From assembly GCF_026041215.1 (NCBI RefSeq), contig NZ_JAPEIQ010000006.1, positions 632,894 to 696,893 of the forward strand: 64,000 bases of DNA, given 5' to 3'. Source of the stretch: Hoyosella sp. YIM 151337 (GTDB lineage: Bacteria; Actinomycetota; Actinomycetes; Mycobacteriales; Mycobacteriaceae). A program made the position numbers and the translations under genes. The notes beneath the pieces were generated by a model. It saw only the letters and a program-made list of their open reading frames with translations. It had not been told where the DNA came from and did not search any database. This document shows positions 1 through 14,800 of this stretch, piece by piece. How positions within the stretch are numbered: the stretch's first letter is position 1; every line of letters begins with the position of its first letter.

Positions 1-2869
1 GAAGGCACCATGTAGCTCGGGAGGAACTCAGCAAGATATGCCGTCAGTTCGCTTGCCGTCACGTGGACTGCGTCGTCGTCCGAGCCGCCCGCATGTGGCA
101 CCACGTAGGAGACAAGGATGGTTTCGCCCGCGGGGCCATCGACACCGGCGGTGGTAGCGAAGCTCACGCGCGGGTGGCTCGCCAGCGCAGTGTCGATTTC
201 ACCGAGTTCGATCCGCAAACCGCGGATCTTCACCTGAAAGTCGCTGCGGCCCATGAATTCGAGTTCGGGTTCGCCGCCTCGCTCCACCCAGCGGACGACG
301 TCCCCGGTGCGGTACATGCGCTCGCCAGGGGCACCGAATGGATTAGCGACGAAGCGTTCACTCGTCAGCCCCAGTCGGCCCTGGTATCCCCGTGCCAGCG
401 CAGGCCCCGCGAGATATAGTTCGCCGGCGACGCCAGGAGGCTGCGGCTGCAAGCGCCCGTCCAGAACCATGGCCATGAATCCGCGTGTTGTCGCTCCGAT
501 CGTAACCGGCCCGCCAGCGGCCATTGGCGCGGTGATACTGCTCATGATCGTCGTTTCCGTAGGCCCGTACGCGTTGACCATCGCCCGTCCCGGCGCCCAT
601 CGGGACACCAGTTCCGGGGGACACACGTCACCCGCAACGAGGATGGACCGCAACGTGTCGACCTCGTCCTCTTCGACGGAAGCGAGTACGGCAGGAGTGA
701 AGAATGCGTGACTGATCTTCTGCTTCCGCAGCAGCTCGGCCATTGGTGCGCCGCCATATACGTCAGGTGGCGCCACGACGAGTGTCGCGGCCGCGCTGTA
801 CGCCATGAGCATTTCGAAGACCGAAGCGTCGAAGCTGGGTGACGCCGAATGCAGCACTCTCGCGGAACTCGTGACCCGAAGATGATCACGCTCTTCCGCT
901 GCCAGGCTCGCGAGCCCGTAATGGGTCACCGCGACGCCCTTCGGCTTGCCCGTCGAACCTGACGTGTAGATGAGGTAGGCCGGATGAGCGAGGCGCAACG
1001 GCCAGATGCGGTCCGCATCCGTGATCGCGGCAGTGGATTGTGCGTCCGCCAGCGACGACAGGGCCGGGCCATCCAATTCAAGCCATGGCAGGGTGCCCGG
1101 CAGCGCCTCTCGGTGCGTCACGACGGTAAGACCGGCTACCGCAGCGGAGTCAGTGAGCATGTGTTCAATGCGGTCGGCTGGATAGCGTGGGTCGACAGGT
1201 ACGAACGCCGCCCCCGTCTTCGCTACCGCCCACACGGCGAGGACGGATTCGATTGAGCGGGGCAGACCGAGAGCAACAACTTTCTCGGGGCCCGCGCCGT
1301 ACTTCGCAAGCACTCGCGCAAGCTGGTTCGACCGCTCATCAAGTTGCCGGTACGTCAGCACGGCGTCACTCATGACAACAGCGTGCGCGTCCGGATCTCG
1401 CCGGGCAGCGTCCGCCAGGATATCCGGCAACAACCGTGGCTCGAGACCTTCAGGCCCGTGCACCGGCGCGTACCGAGCAACCTCAGTCCCGCTGAGCAAC
1501 GGAATATCGCCAACCTTGATTTGCGGGTCATCGACGACGGCCCGCAGAATCCGCACGTAGCGGTCAGCGAATGCTGCGATCGTGTCCGCGTCGAACAGAT
1601 CTGTGGCGTACGTGAAAGCGGCTTCGATGTCTGGCTGGCCGGCTGTCGCACCGTCCCCACCGAGAATCAGTTCAAGGTCGTACTTCGCGATCGACGTTTC
1701 GAAATCCAGGGGTTCGACGTGGAGGCCGTCGAGTTCCACCTCTGGCCGAGTGATGTTCTGGAACTCGATGGTGGCCTGGAACAACGGCGAGTGCGCCGTT
1801 GACCGGTCGGGGTTGAGAACCTCCACCAAACGCTCGAATGGTACGTCGGAGTGCGCAAAAGCGGACAGGTCCGTCTCGCGAGCGTGCGCGAGCAGTTCCT
1901 CGAATGTCTCCGCGCCTTCCACTTCGGTGCGCAACACCAGCGTGTTGACGAACATACCAATGAGATCGTCGAGCGCGGCTTCGCCGCGGCCCGCGACAGG
2001 GGTGCCAATCGCGATGTCCGTGGTACCCGACAATCGTGAAAGCAGTACCGCGAGCGCCGAATGAAGCACCATGAACACCGTTGCGCCCTGCCGCCGCGCG
2101 AGTTGCTCAAGCTGGGCATGCAGATCTGCGGGGATGGTAAACCGGTAATCCGCTCCCCGCAGCGTCTGCTGCGCGGGGCGAGGCCGGTCGGTGGGCAGCT
2201 CCAGCACATCAGGAAGACCTGTGAGGGCCCGCTTCCAGTAGTCAATCTGACGCGCCGCGAGGCTCGCTGGTTCGTTCTCATCGCCCAGGGTTTCGCGCTG
2301 CCACAGGCTGTAATCCGCGTATTGCACCTGCAGCGGCGCCCACGCGGGAGCATTGCCTGCCTTGCGGGCGTGATACGCCGTCACGACATCGCGCGCGAGC
2401 GGACCCATTGAGAAGCCGTCTGCGGAGATGTGATGTACCACAACCAGCAGCACGTGCTGGGTCGCACTGAGCTGGAACAGTCTGGCCCGAAGTGGCACTT
2501 CAGCGGCAACGTCGAACCCGGTGCCCGCGAGCCGGATGATGCGAGCACGCAGCTCAGCCTCGCTGGCCACCTGCTGCGGTGAAAGCTGCGCAACCACCTC
2601 GCTGGCGGGCACAATTACCTGCGATGGCCCTTGGACACTATCTGGGAAAACCGTACGCAACGCTTCGTGCCGCTCGACGACGTCTCGCAATGCCGCCGCC
2701 AGCGCGTCCACGTTGAGCGGACCGGTGAGCCGCACGGCGAGTGGCACGTTGTAAGCCGGCGAGGACGTATCGAACTGGTTGATGAACCACATGCGCTGCT
2801 GCGCAAGTGATACCGGCACATAGTCCGGGCGTGGTCGCGGCTCGAGCGCGGGACGCGCCGGCCCGTGCG
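1..2869 (-). other. NRPS module 6: C and most of A, cut by window edge
   Basis: The C domain has VSLAQQRMWF and HHISADG. A6 is complete up to the LPSYMVP motif, roughly 25 residues before its usual end. Pocket residues read D-A-F-F-L-A-A-I-M, again hydrophobic and unassigned. The carrier domain and whatever follows lie outside the window. Confidence 0.75.
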
Positions 2870-5800
2870 AACCCGCTGCTTCGGCGCGGTTCGCGAGTTC
2901 CGCGACCGTCGGAGCATCGAAAAGTTCCCGGACACCAAGCGCGACGCCGAGCGCCTCATTCACGCGTGCGATGACGCGCGTCGCTACCAGCGAGTTGCCG
3001 CCGAGGTCGAAGAAGCTCGCGCTGACGCTCACGCGTTCAGTGCTGAGCACCTCAGCGAACACTCCCGCGATGATTTCCTCGACCACGTTGCGCGGCGCCA
3101 CGTACTCGGGTTCAGTCATGACGCTGTCTGGTGAGGGCAGCGCCCGGCGGTCGAGCTTGCCGACCGGTGTGCGGGGAACCTCGTCGATCGGGATGATGAC
3201 CGACGGCACCATGTGCGAGGGCAACGACCTGCCGACAAACTCAGCAAGCTCCTCGGTATTAACGCGGCCGTCGTCGTGGGGCTGCACATAGGCAACAAGT
3301 GTCGTCTGGCCGTTCGGCGACGTGTGGCCGATCGTGGCCGCGAAGCCGACAGCCGGGTGCGCGCGCAGCGCTGCGTCGATCTCACCGAGCTCGATGCGGA
3401 AGCCACGTACCTTCACCTGGAAGTCTGACCGGCCAACGTAATCGATCTGGAGGTCGCCCTGTTTGTCGCGCAGCCACCGCACCACGTCACCGGTGCGATA
3501 CATGCGCTCACCCGGCTCCCCGTAGGGGTTCGCAATGAAGCGCTCGGCGGTCAGACCGCGGCGCTCGTGGTAACCGCGCGTCAGTCCCTCCCCGGTGACG
3601 TACAGCTCGCCACTCACTCCGACGGGGACAGGTTGCAGCCGTGCGTCGAGCACCAGTGCGCGGGTACCGCGGATCGGGCCACCGATCAGCACCTGCTCTC
3701 CTGCGGCCATCGGCGGACTGATCGCCACCATAATGGTCGTCTCGGTGGGACCGTAACCGTTGTAGAGGTTACGCCCCGGCGCCCACGCGTCGACGAGGTC
3801 GGGCGGCACCGCCTCGCCACCGACACTGACATTGGAGAAGTGTTCGAGCCCTTGCGGATCCATGGAACCGAGTGCGAGCGGGGTGATGAACGCGTGCGTC
3901 ACCTTCTTGGTACGGATGATCTCCGCGAGTTCAGCACCGCCATACACAGTCGGGGGAATAATCACCATCGTCGCCGCGCTGCCGAATGCTTGCAGCAGTT
4001 CGAGCACGGATGCGTCAAAACTCGGGGACGAGAAGTGCATGACGCGTGCGTCGCGGGACACCTGAAAATGCTCTTTCGCTTCGAGAGCGAAGTTTTCCAG
4101 GCCCCGGTGCGTCGCCAGTACGCCCTTCGGCTTCCCCGTCGAACCGGACGTGTAGATGATGTACGCCGCCGTGCCGAGCAGCACCGGCCCGTGGCGCTCC
4201 TCGCTGCGGATCGGCTCACTGGAGTAGCGGCCCAGCAACTCGGCGAACTCTGGAGTGTCGATGACCAGCCACTCCGTGTCGCCTGGCAGCGCATCCGCGT
4301 GGGCGCGAGTCGTCAGCCCAAGCGCGGCACCGGAGTCCGTCAGCATGTGTTCGATCCGGTCCACGGGGTAGGTCGGGTCGACGGGTACGTAGGCGCCCCC
4401 GGCTTTTGTGACAGCCCAAATCCCGAGGATCGATTCAAGTGACCGTGCAATCCCCAGAGCCACAAACGTCTCCGGCTTTACTCCCCGCTCGAGCAGCACG
4501 CGTGCTAGCTGACTCGATACGCGGTCGAGTTCGCGGTAGGTGATCTCCCGCTCGCCGTCGATCACGGCAAGCCCGTCGGGGTTCTCCGCCACCGCGTCCG
4601 CGAGGAGTTCTGGCAGCGACCTGACAGTCCTGCCCCGCACCCCAGACACTGGTACGAGGTCCGCATACTCGTCTGGATCGAGAACGCAGAGTGACGCGTA
4701 ACGCTGCTCCGGCGCGTGCGCGAAGTGCCGCATCATCCGCACGTAGCGCTGCAACACCGAGTGCATGTCTGCGGTGCTGAACAGGGACGGGAAGTACTTG
4801 AGTTTGACGTGCAGAGCAGTACTGGTGTGCGCGACAAGGGTCACTGGATAATGCGCGGCATCAGCGCCATCCAGACCAGCGATGCGCATGCCCGCGAGGT
4901 CTGTTTCCGCAGTAACCCCGGCGGTGTCGACTGGATACGACTCGAAAACTGCAAGCGTGTCGAAGCCTGCGCCTGCACCGGCGGCTCGCTGGATATCGGC
5001 GAGCTGCACGTAATGGTGATCGAGGAGTTCAGCTTGCTCCCCCTGCACCCGGACAAGCAGTTCGGAGAGGGTTTCGCCCGCCTCGAGCCGGATGCGGACG
5101 GGCAGGGTGTTGATGAACAGGCCCACCATCTCTTCCACACCGCTGATCTCCGGTGGCCGTCCCGACACTGTTGTCCCGAAGACGACGTCGTCACGAGAAG
5201 TCAGCGTCGCGAGCACGATTCCCCACGCCGTCTGGATCACCGTGTTGAGGGTGATGCCGAGCTGCCGTGAAAGGTCCGTAAGCGCCGCGGTTTCCGCCTC
5301 AGTGAACTCCGCGCTGATCTCGGTCGAGTCCACTTCGAGCTGCCTGGCGCGGTCCAGCGGCACGAGCGTCGTCGGCTCCTCGGTTCCTGCGAGTGCGCTG
5401 GTCCAGGCGCGGAGCGACTGTTGCGGGTCCTGGCGGCGCAGCCACGCAAGATAGTCACGGTATGAGCGAACAGCAGGGAGCTGGGCCGCGTCGCCGTCGA
5501 GGACATACAGCGTGATCAGCTCGCGCAGCAGCAGCGGCGTTGACCAGCCGTCGAGCAGGATGTGGTGGTTCGTGATGACTAGCCGGTAGTCGCCCTTGCC
5601 GAGGCTGATCACAGCGAACCGGATCAGCGGCGCCGCCCCCATGTCGAACTGTTGCTGCTTGTCCGCGCTCAGAACCTCCACCAGCGCCTGCTGCGGGTCG
5701 TCATGATCGCTGAGATCGATGTCGCGCAGCGGTACGGTAAGACCGTCGACAACGACCTGGACGGGGTTACCGGCGCTGTCGGCGGTGAAGGCCACTCGCA

Positions 5801-8800
5801 GATTGGCGTGCCGATCAAGCAGTGCCTGCGCTGCTCGGCGCATTCGTTCGGGGTCGACGCTGCCTGTGGCGTGCAGGACAAGTTGCACCATGTAAGCGTC
5901 GACGGATTCTTCGGCGAGCACGGCGTGGAAAAGCAGCCCCGACTGCAGCGGAGACAACGGCCACACGTCTTCGATCCGCCGGAATCGCTCCTCAAACCGG
6001 TCGATCGTGGTCTGGTCGGTCTGCACCAGATCGAGATCGGACGGCGTGAGGCCACCGGCATCCGGCCGAGTCGCGTGACGCGCGATGGCCGTCAGCGCGT
6101 CCACCCATGTCTGCGCGAATTCGCTGGCGTCGGCGGCCGTGACGAGTTCCGTCGCGTACCCGATGGTTGCGCGGAGCACTGGGCCATCTGCGGTCGCTGC
6201 GGTAACGGCGTTGATGTCCAGCGTTGCCATCGCCGCCATGTCACCATTCTGCGCCGCAGCGAGATTGGCAGTGTCCTCATCGTCGCCTACTGGCAGCCAG
6301 CCCAGTGCACGCAACTCTTCCGGCAGCTCTGCCGTGGTGAATCGGCCAAAGTAGTTGAAGCTCACTTGTGGCCGGCGGAGTCTGCGCAACTCTTCGGCGC
6401 CGACTGGGTCGAGGTAGCGCAGCTGACCGTAGCCGATGCCGCGATCAGGTATGCCACGCAGTGTTTCCTTCACTGCCTTGACGATCACACCGGCCGCTGG
6501 CCCGGCCGCGAAAGCGTCATCAACATCTGCGCCCGCAAGTTCGAACCGCACGGGGAAGATCGTGGTGAACCAGCCCAGGGTGCGGGAAAGATCAGCACCT
6601 GGCACCGCGTCTTCTTCGCGGCCGTGACCCTCGAGGCTGATAAGTGGCGCTTCCGCGCCCCGCCACTTCTTCAGCGCAAGCGCAAGTCCCGCGAGCAGGC
6701 CATCATTTACCCCGCCATGGAAAGCCTCCGGCACACGGGTCAACAGCTGCTCAGTTATGTCGACAGGGAGTTCGACCGTCAACCGCTCAACCGTGTTGTT
6801 AGTGTCACGGCGCGGATCGAAGTCGCGCGCGCCGAGCAGTGGATCCTCTCCGGTGAGGAAGCTCTTCCACATGCCCAGTTCGGTTTCGCGCGCCGCAGCG
6901 TTTTCCCGGAGCCCGGTACTCCATCGGCGGAACGAGGTCCCGATCGGCGGAAGTTGTGGTTCTTCGCCCGCCGTGATCTGGTTCCACGCAGTCGCAAGGT
7001 CAGGGACGAGCACCCGCCACGACACGCCGTCGATAGCGATGTGATGGATGACCAGCAGTATGCGGCCACCGTCCGCGCCCGCGTCGAGCCAGACTGCTTG
7101 CAGCATCACCCCGCTGTCTGGGTCGAGTCTGTCCGCCGCCTCATCGAGAGCCTGTTCAGCCGCGGCGGTGAATTCCGGCGCGCCCGGCGCGGCTGCGACC
7201 TGCACGTGTGTGAGGAGGTCTGCGGCGCGCACGGAGCCCGTTTCCGCCACGACCAGTTCAGCACCGGCCATGCGCGAGCGCAGCAAGTCGTGCTGGTCGA
7301 GAACGGCCTGCAGGGTGCGTGCGATACCGGTTTCGTCGATACCGGGAGGCAGCGTAAGCAGTGCACACTGGGCGTACCGGTGGTAGTGGCCGCCGCGTTC
7401 GCGCATCCAGTGCATGACTGGCGTTAGCGGGAGCGCGCCGGTTCCGCCACCGGGAAGCTCAGCAAGCGCCGAAAGCTCCGACTCCCCAACGACTCTGGCG
7501 ACCTGTGTGAGGGCTGCGACCGTCTTCAGGTTGAAGACGTCTCGCGGGCTGATGTGTATCCCCGCGGCTTTGGCCCGGGTGACGAGCTGGATCGACATGA
7601 TCGAGTCACCGCCGAGCGCGAAGAACGAGTCGTCAACGCCCACCGATGGCAGTCCCAGTACCTCAGCGAACACCGTAGCGAGTTTCGCCTCGAGCGGGGT
7701 AGCGGGCGCGCGGCCCTCCTGTACGAGGGCACCGAAGTCCGGTGCTGGCAGGGCCCGCCGATCGAGCTTGCCGTTGGCGGTAAGCGGGAACTCGCCGACC
7801 ACCACTACCGCGGCTGGCACCATGTGCGCGGCAAGCGTGTCGCCGAGCGTATCGAGGATCGCAGCCGGTGTCAGGTGGCTTCCTGCTTCAGGTACCACAT
7901 AGCCGACAAGCCGCTCTGACCCTGGGCCCGAATCCGCCCGCATCAGGACTACCGACTGCGCGACACCGGGGTAGCGGAGCAGCGCGGCTTCGATTTCGCC
8001 GAGTTCGATGCGGAACCCGCGCAGCTGAACCTGGAAGTCGGAACGTCCCAGGTATTCGAGCTGGCCTGCGCGGTTCCAGCGCGCAAGGTCACCGGAGCGG
8101 TACATCACCTCACCGGGCGCACCGTACGGATCGGCCACGAACCGGCTCGCCGTGAGGTCAGGACGGCGCAGGTAGCCGCGCGAAAGCTGCGGCCCGGAAA
8201 CGTACATTTCGCCGATTGTTCCCGGCGGTACCGGGCGCAGGCGTTCGTCGAGGACTGCGACGCGCAGACCCGGCAGTGCCTGTCCAATCACGGACGCGGC
8301 CGCGGTGGCAGCGAAGGCACGGTCGAGCGCGAGGTAGCTCACGTGGACTGTCGTCTCAGTGATGCCATACATGTTGACGAGCTGTGGAGCATCGTCGGCA
8401 TGGCGCGCGTACCAGCGCCCGAGTTGCGCGAGGTCCAGAGCCTCACCACCAAAGATGATGTAGCGCAGGGATAGGCCGCCGCGTGTGTCTGCCAGCCGCT
8501 CAGCTTCGGCGAACTGATAAAACGCCGAGGGCGTCTGGTTCAGCACGGTGACGCCTTCGCGCCGGACGAGTTCGACGAACTGGTCGGGGTTTCGAGCGGT
8601 GAAGTAGTCGACCACGACGAGTTTGCCGCCATACAGCAGGGGTCCCCACAGTTCCCACACCGAGAAGTCAAACGCATACGAGTGGAACATGGTCCATACG
8701 TCGGTCTCGGAAAAGCCGAACTTCTCATCAGTGTTCGCCATCAGCGTCAGCACCGTGCGGTGCGGGACGGCGACACCTTTTGGCTTGCCCGTCGATCCGG

Positions 8801-11800
8801 AAGTGTAAATGACGTACGCGGTGTGGTCCCAGCTCAGCGGCGCGGTACGGTCCGCATCGCTGATTTCAGCGGCGCTATAACCTGACAGGTCGGTGTCGAG
8901 ATGGATCAGCTCGGCGGAGCCAGCGGGAAGGAGCGTTTCCTCTCTCGCCGTGGTGATGACGGCAACCGGCGCGCCATCGCTGAGCATGAACTCGATCCGG
9001 TCAGCGGGATAGGTCAGGTCGACGGGCAGGTACCCCGCGCCAGATTTGACCACTGCCAGGAGCGCCACAATCAGTTGTTCATCCCGCGGCACAGCTACCG
9101 CTACAAGCTCGTCCGGGCCGGCTCCGGCCTCGATGAGTCGCCTGGCCAGTCTATTCGACCGCGCGTCGAGCTCCGCGTAGGTGAGTGTGCGCACCCCATC
9201 CGCGGTGGTGAACGTCACCGCAGTGCGGTCGGCGAATTCCGCGGCCTTCTCGGCGAAGCGGTTCGCAAGGTGCCGCGGTGCGATGTCAGTACCGGGGTGG
9301 TTCCACGAGGTCAGCATCGCGCGTTGTTCAGCTTCGGAAAGCAGCGCGATATCTCCAACGGGGAGCGTGGCAGTTTGCGCGATCGACCGCAGAATCCGCA
9401 CGAACCGATCGGCGAAGACCTGCACTGTCTCCTCGTCGAAAAGGTCTGTCGCGTAGACGAACCCGGCCCGGATTCCAGCTGGGCTGCCGGAGCCATCGCG
9501 CTCTTCCCGAACGGAAAGCTGAAGGTCGAACTTCGAGATGTGGTCCTCGAACTCGACCGCGCTCACGGTTAGTTCAGGCAGTTCGAGTACCGCTTCCGGG
9601 TTGTTCTGGAACTCGAGCAGCACCTGGAAGAGCGGCGAATGAGACGTCGAGCGCTCGGGCCGGAGCACCTCAACGAGTTGCTCGAACGCGATATCCGCGT
9701 GGGTGAACGCGGCCAGGTCAGTTTCACGGATCTGCGCGAGGGTGTCACTGAACGAGGCGTTCAGATCGATCTCGGTCCGCAGGACCAGGGTATTGACGAA
9801 CATGCCGACCACCGGGTCCAGCACAGCTTCCCCGCGTCCGGCGATTGGTGTTCCAATGGCGACGTCGTTCTTGCCCGAAAGCCGCGAGACCAGCACCGCG
9901 AGCGCCGCATGCATGAGCATGAACATCGTTGAGTTCAGCTCACGGGCGACCTCGGTGAGGTGCCTGTGCAGTTCCGTGTCGATGGTGAAGCGGACGAGAC
10001 CGCCTTGCAGCGACGCGGTCACGGGGCGTGGCCGGTCCGCGGGCAGGTCGATCACGTCCGGCAGTCCGGCGAGCGCGGACTTCCAGTACTCCAGCTGACG
10101 AGCGGAGACTGATTCCGGGTCGGATTCTTCGCCGAGCAACTCACGCTGCCACAGTGCGAAGTCCGCGTACTGGATCGCGAGGGGCGTCCACTCAGGTTCC
10201 TGGCCATGCAGGCGCGCGGCGTAGGCGACCATCACGTCCGCAGCGAGCGGTGCCATCGAGAAGCCGTCCGCCACGATGTGGTGAACCACGATCACGAGTA
10301 CGTGCTCGCGCTCGCTGACGCGCAGCAACTGCGCCCGTACGGGCACCGCCTCTGTAGCGTCAAACCCTTCCGCGACGAACCGCTGGATGTGGTCGACCAC
10401 GCCGTCCGCCGACACAGCAATTGGCGTCAAATCCACTCCGACTTCAGTCGCCGGAACGATGACCTGCACTGGGCCGTCGAGCGTTTCAGGGAACACCGTG
10501 CGCAGCGACTCGTGCCGTTCAAGCACATCGCCGATCGCTCGCTCGAGCGCATCCTTGTTCAGGCGGCCGGATAGGCGCAGCGCCATGGGGACGTTGTAGG
10601 CCGGCGAGTCGGGATCGAACTGGTTGATGAACCACATCCGCTGCTGCGCAGGCGAAAGCGGAATCCGCGCGGGCCGCGGCCGCGGCGCAAGTTCCGGACG
10701 GTCACCACCGTAGGCCCCAAACTGCTCGATGCGCGCCGCGAGCGACTCAACGGTCGGCGCTTCGAACAGGTCCCGAACGCCGATGCGGGAACCGAAGGCC
10801 GCGTTCGCACGGGCTACAAGGCGCGTCGCGACCAGCGAGTTACCGCCCGCGTCGAAGAAGTTCTCGTCAACGCTGATTCTGCTGACCCCGAGCACGTCAG
10901 CGAACACACCGGCCAGGATCTCTTCGATCGGGTTCGAAGGCGCCCGGTACTCGACCGCTGCGAACCGAAAGTCTGGTTCGGGGAGGGCGCGGCGATCGAG
11001 TTTGCCGGTGACCGCGAGCGGGATCTCGTCGATCACCATGATCAAGGCGGGAACCATATACGCAGGCAGGAACTTCGCGACATGGTCGGTGAGTTCCTTC
11101 GGGCTGGCTGTCTGCCCCGGTGCTTCGTGCACGTATGCGACGAGCACAGTCGCACCCGACGGGCCTGTCTTGCCAAGCGTCGCTGCGAAATCGATTGACG
11201 GGTGGCTCGCGAGCGCGGAGTCGATCTCGCCGAGCTCGATCCGGAAACCACGCACCTTCACCTGGAAGTCGGTACGGCCCAGGTACTCGAGCTGATAGTC
11301 GTCGGACCAGCGAACGAGGTCACCCGTTCGGTACATCCTTTCACCCGGCGTGCCATAGGGATTCGCGACGAATCTGCCCGCCGTGAGCCCGAACCGCTCA
11401 TGATAGCCGCGCGCGACACCGAGACCGGAGATGTAGAGCTCTCCCGCGATGCCCTTCGGCACCGGCTGAAGGCGCTGGTCCAGCACCACAGCAGTCACGC
11501 CATTGAAGAGTTTGCCGATTCGCACGGGCTCTCCAGGCTTCATCGGATCGCTCATCGTCGCGACGATTGTTGTTTCAGTCGGCCCGTAGCCGTTGAACAA
11601 CCGACGGCCCGTCGCCCAGTGGTCGACCACGTCTGGCGGGACGGCTTCGCCGCCAACCACCACGAACTGGAAGTGCTCGACCTGTTCGCGGTCGAGTGAA
11701 GCGAGGCCGAGTGGAGTGATAAAGCCGTGTGTGACCCGCTGATCGCGGATCACAGCGGTGAGTTCTTCACCGCCGTACACGTCCGGCGGAACGAGAACGA

Positions 11801-14800
11801 TAGAGGCGCCGGCGCCGAAGGCCATCAGCACTTCGAGCAGCGACGCGTCGAAGCTAGGTGATGCGAAGGACAACACTCGTGAATCCTTGGTGACGGACGG
11901 ATGCGCCACCATGGCCGGCGTGAAGTTGTCTAGCCCCGTGTGGGGAACGACAACGCCCTTTGGCTTGCCGGTCGAACCGGACGTGTAGATCAAATACGCG
12001 GAATTTTCCAGACGAAGCGGCGCACGGCGCTCCGCATCGGTGACGGGCGCCGGGGACTGGGCGGCCATACGCGCCTGGAATTCCGGATCGTCCAAACACC
12101 ACCAGGGCACCAGTGCCGGTAGCGTCGCCGCGTGCCGCGTGCTGGTGAGGCCAGCGACGGCACTCGAATCGTTCAGCATGTGCTCGATGCGCTCAGCGGG
12201 GTAGGTCGGGTCGACCGGAACGAATGCGCCCCCGGCCTTCGTCACAGCCCACAGTGAGATGAGCCATTCGAATGAGCGCGCGAAACCAAGTGCGACGAAA
12301 TCCTCTGGTCCGACGCCTTCTTCGATCAAGATGCGTGCGATGCGGTTTGACTGCTCCTCGAGCTCTCGGTACGTGAGCTGTCGATCACCGTCGATCACCG
12401 CGGGCGCGTTGTAGTCCCGAATGCCCATCGTCAGGAGGTCCGGCAGCACCTCGAGCCGGTTACCGGGGCCACCACACACGGATGTGACGTCCGCGGTCTC
12501 CGTGTCGTCCATCATGGAGATGCGATGAACTGGCACGTCGGGCTTCTGTGTAACCCCTTCGAGTAGCAGGCTGAGCCGCTTGATGAACGACCGTACGGTG
12601 GACGCGTCGAAGAGGTCTACCGCGTACCTGATTGCGGCCGTGAATCCCCCACTGATGCCGTTACGCCGCTCGGAGAACACGAACTGCAGATCGAAGTTCG
12701 CGATGTCGATATCGATATCGAGAAGTTCAACCGAGAGCCTGGGCAGGTCGAGGCGTGGCTTCTCATTGTTCTGGAATTCGAGCATCACCTGGAACAGCGG
12801 CGAATGCGCCTGCGAACGCTGCGGATTCAGCACCTCGACGAGCCGCTCGAACGGCAAGTCAGCCTGTGCGAAGGCAGCCAGGTCCAACGAGCGGGCGTGC
12901 CCCAGCAGGTCTGCGAACGACGCGTCCGGGTCGACGTGGGTACGCAACACCAGAGTGTTGACGAACATGCCGACGAGCTCGTCAAGCTCCACTTCACCGC
13001 GGCCGGCGATGGGTGTGCCCACTGGAATATCCCGGCTCCCGGTGAGCCGAGCCAGCAGCAGTGCCACAGCCGCGTGGACGACCATGAAGACCGTGGTGTT
13101 GTTAGCACGGGCGAGTTCCACCATGCGCCCGTGCAGTTCCGCGCTGATCTCGAACTCTTCGACAGCGCCCCGCAGCGATTGCACGGCAGGCCGTGGCCGG
13201 TCAGTGGGCAGTTCCAGCACCTCAGGGATACCTGCGAGCGCGGTCCGCCAGTATTCGAGTTGCGCGTGCGCGAGCGAATCGGGATCGTTCTCGTCGCCCA
13301 GCAGCTCACGCTGCCACAACGCGTAATCGGCGTATTGCACTGCGAGCGGCGCCCAGTCCGGTTCTTGCCCGTTCGCTCTCGCGGTGTATGCGATCACGAC
13401 GTCACGAGCGAGGGGCGCCAGCGAAAACCCATCGGAGGCAATGTGGTGCACGACGACAAGCAACACGTGCTCGTCGGGTGCAAGCGAGAACAGTCGCGCT
13501 CGCAACGGCACCGCGGTTGCGACATCGAATCCCGCGAAGGCGAACTCGGCGATGAGTTCCCGCAACCGCGACTCGCCTGCGACCGCATGCGCTGACAAGT
13601 CAATCGGCACTTCGGCACCAGGCAGAATGACCTGCACCGGTCCCTGCGGTGTAGCGGGGTAAACGGTGCGCAGCGATTCATGGCGTTCGACAACATCGCG
13701 CAGGGCCTGCTCGAGCGCCGCAGTGTCGATGTCACCCGTCAGCCGGATCGGCATCGGAACGTTGTATCCCGCGGACGTGGTGTCGAACTGGTTGATGAAC
13801 CACATCCGCTGTTGTGCAAGGGAAACCGGCACAACTTCAGGCCGGGGCCCTGCGGTGAGCGGCGGCCTGACAGCGCCCCGCGCGTTTTCACTGCGCCGTG
13901 CGAGCGCCGCGACGGTCGGTGCGTCGAACAGATCGCGCACGCCGACGTCCGCGCCGAGTGCAGCGTTGATGCGGGCCACTAGCCGCGCTGCAACCAGGGA
14001 GTTGCCGCCTAAGTCGAAGAAACTGTCGTTTACGCTCACGCGGTCGATACCGAGCAGGGCGGCGAACATTTCCGCGATCACTTGTTCGGCCGGGGTGCGG
14101 GGCGTTACGAAATCAGCTGTGGCAGTGAGCAGTTCCGGTACCGGCAGGGCTTTTCGATCAAGCTTGCCGGTGGCACCGAGCGGGAACTCGTCGAGTATCA
14201 CGAACTGGGCAGGCACCATGTAGCTCGGCAGCGCCGCAGCCACGGCATTCGCAAGATCCGCCGTATCGATTTCGTGCCCATGCGCTGCCACCACGTACGC
14301 GATAAGGCGGTCGCCGGTGTGCTTGTCCTGATGCACCAGCACAGCCGATTGCGCGACCGGCTGTTGTTCAAGGAGAACAGCTTCGATCTCTGGCAGCTCG
14401 ATACGAAGGCCGCGCAGTTTGACCTGGAAGTCGGTCCGCCCGATGTAGTCGAGTTCGAGTGCGCCCGCGGCGCCTTCACGCCAGCGCACGAGATCACCGG
14501 TACGGTACATCCGGCTCCCCGCGCTGCCGTGCGGGTTAGCGACAAAGCGATCCGCGGTGAGGTCTCCGCGCTTGATGTAGCCGCGCGCGAGCTGGATGCC
14601 CGCAAGGTACAGCTCACCCGGCACACCCAGCGGCACTGGGCGCAGTGCAGCGTCAAGAACCAGAACGTCCGTGTTCCACACGGGTGCGCCGATCGGTACC
14701 GACACGGTATCGCTGGCCGTGTACTGGTGGTACGTGACGTCGACTGCCGCTTCCGTCGGTCCGTACAGGTTGTGCACCGCGGCGGTGGTGTGCGCGGCGA

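Noticed and set aside
5652..7427. A 591-codon plus-strand frame and many shorter ones across 1-21000
   Set aside because: They are shadows of the NRPS. The NRPS motifs are all on the minus strand in one continuous frame and the plus-strand frames show no domain.
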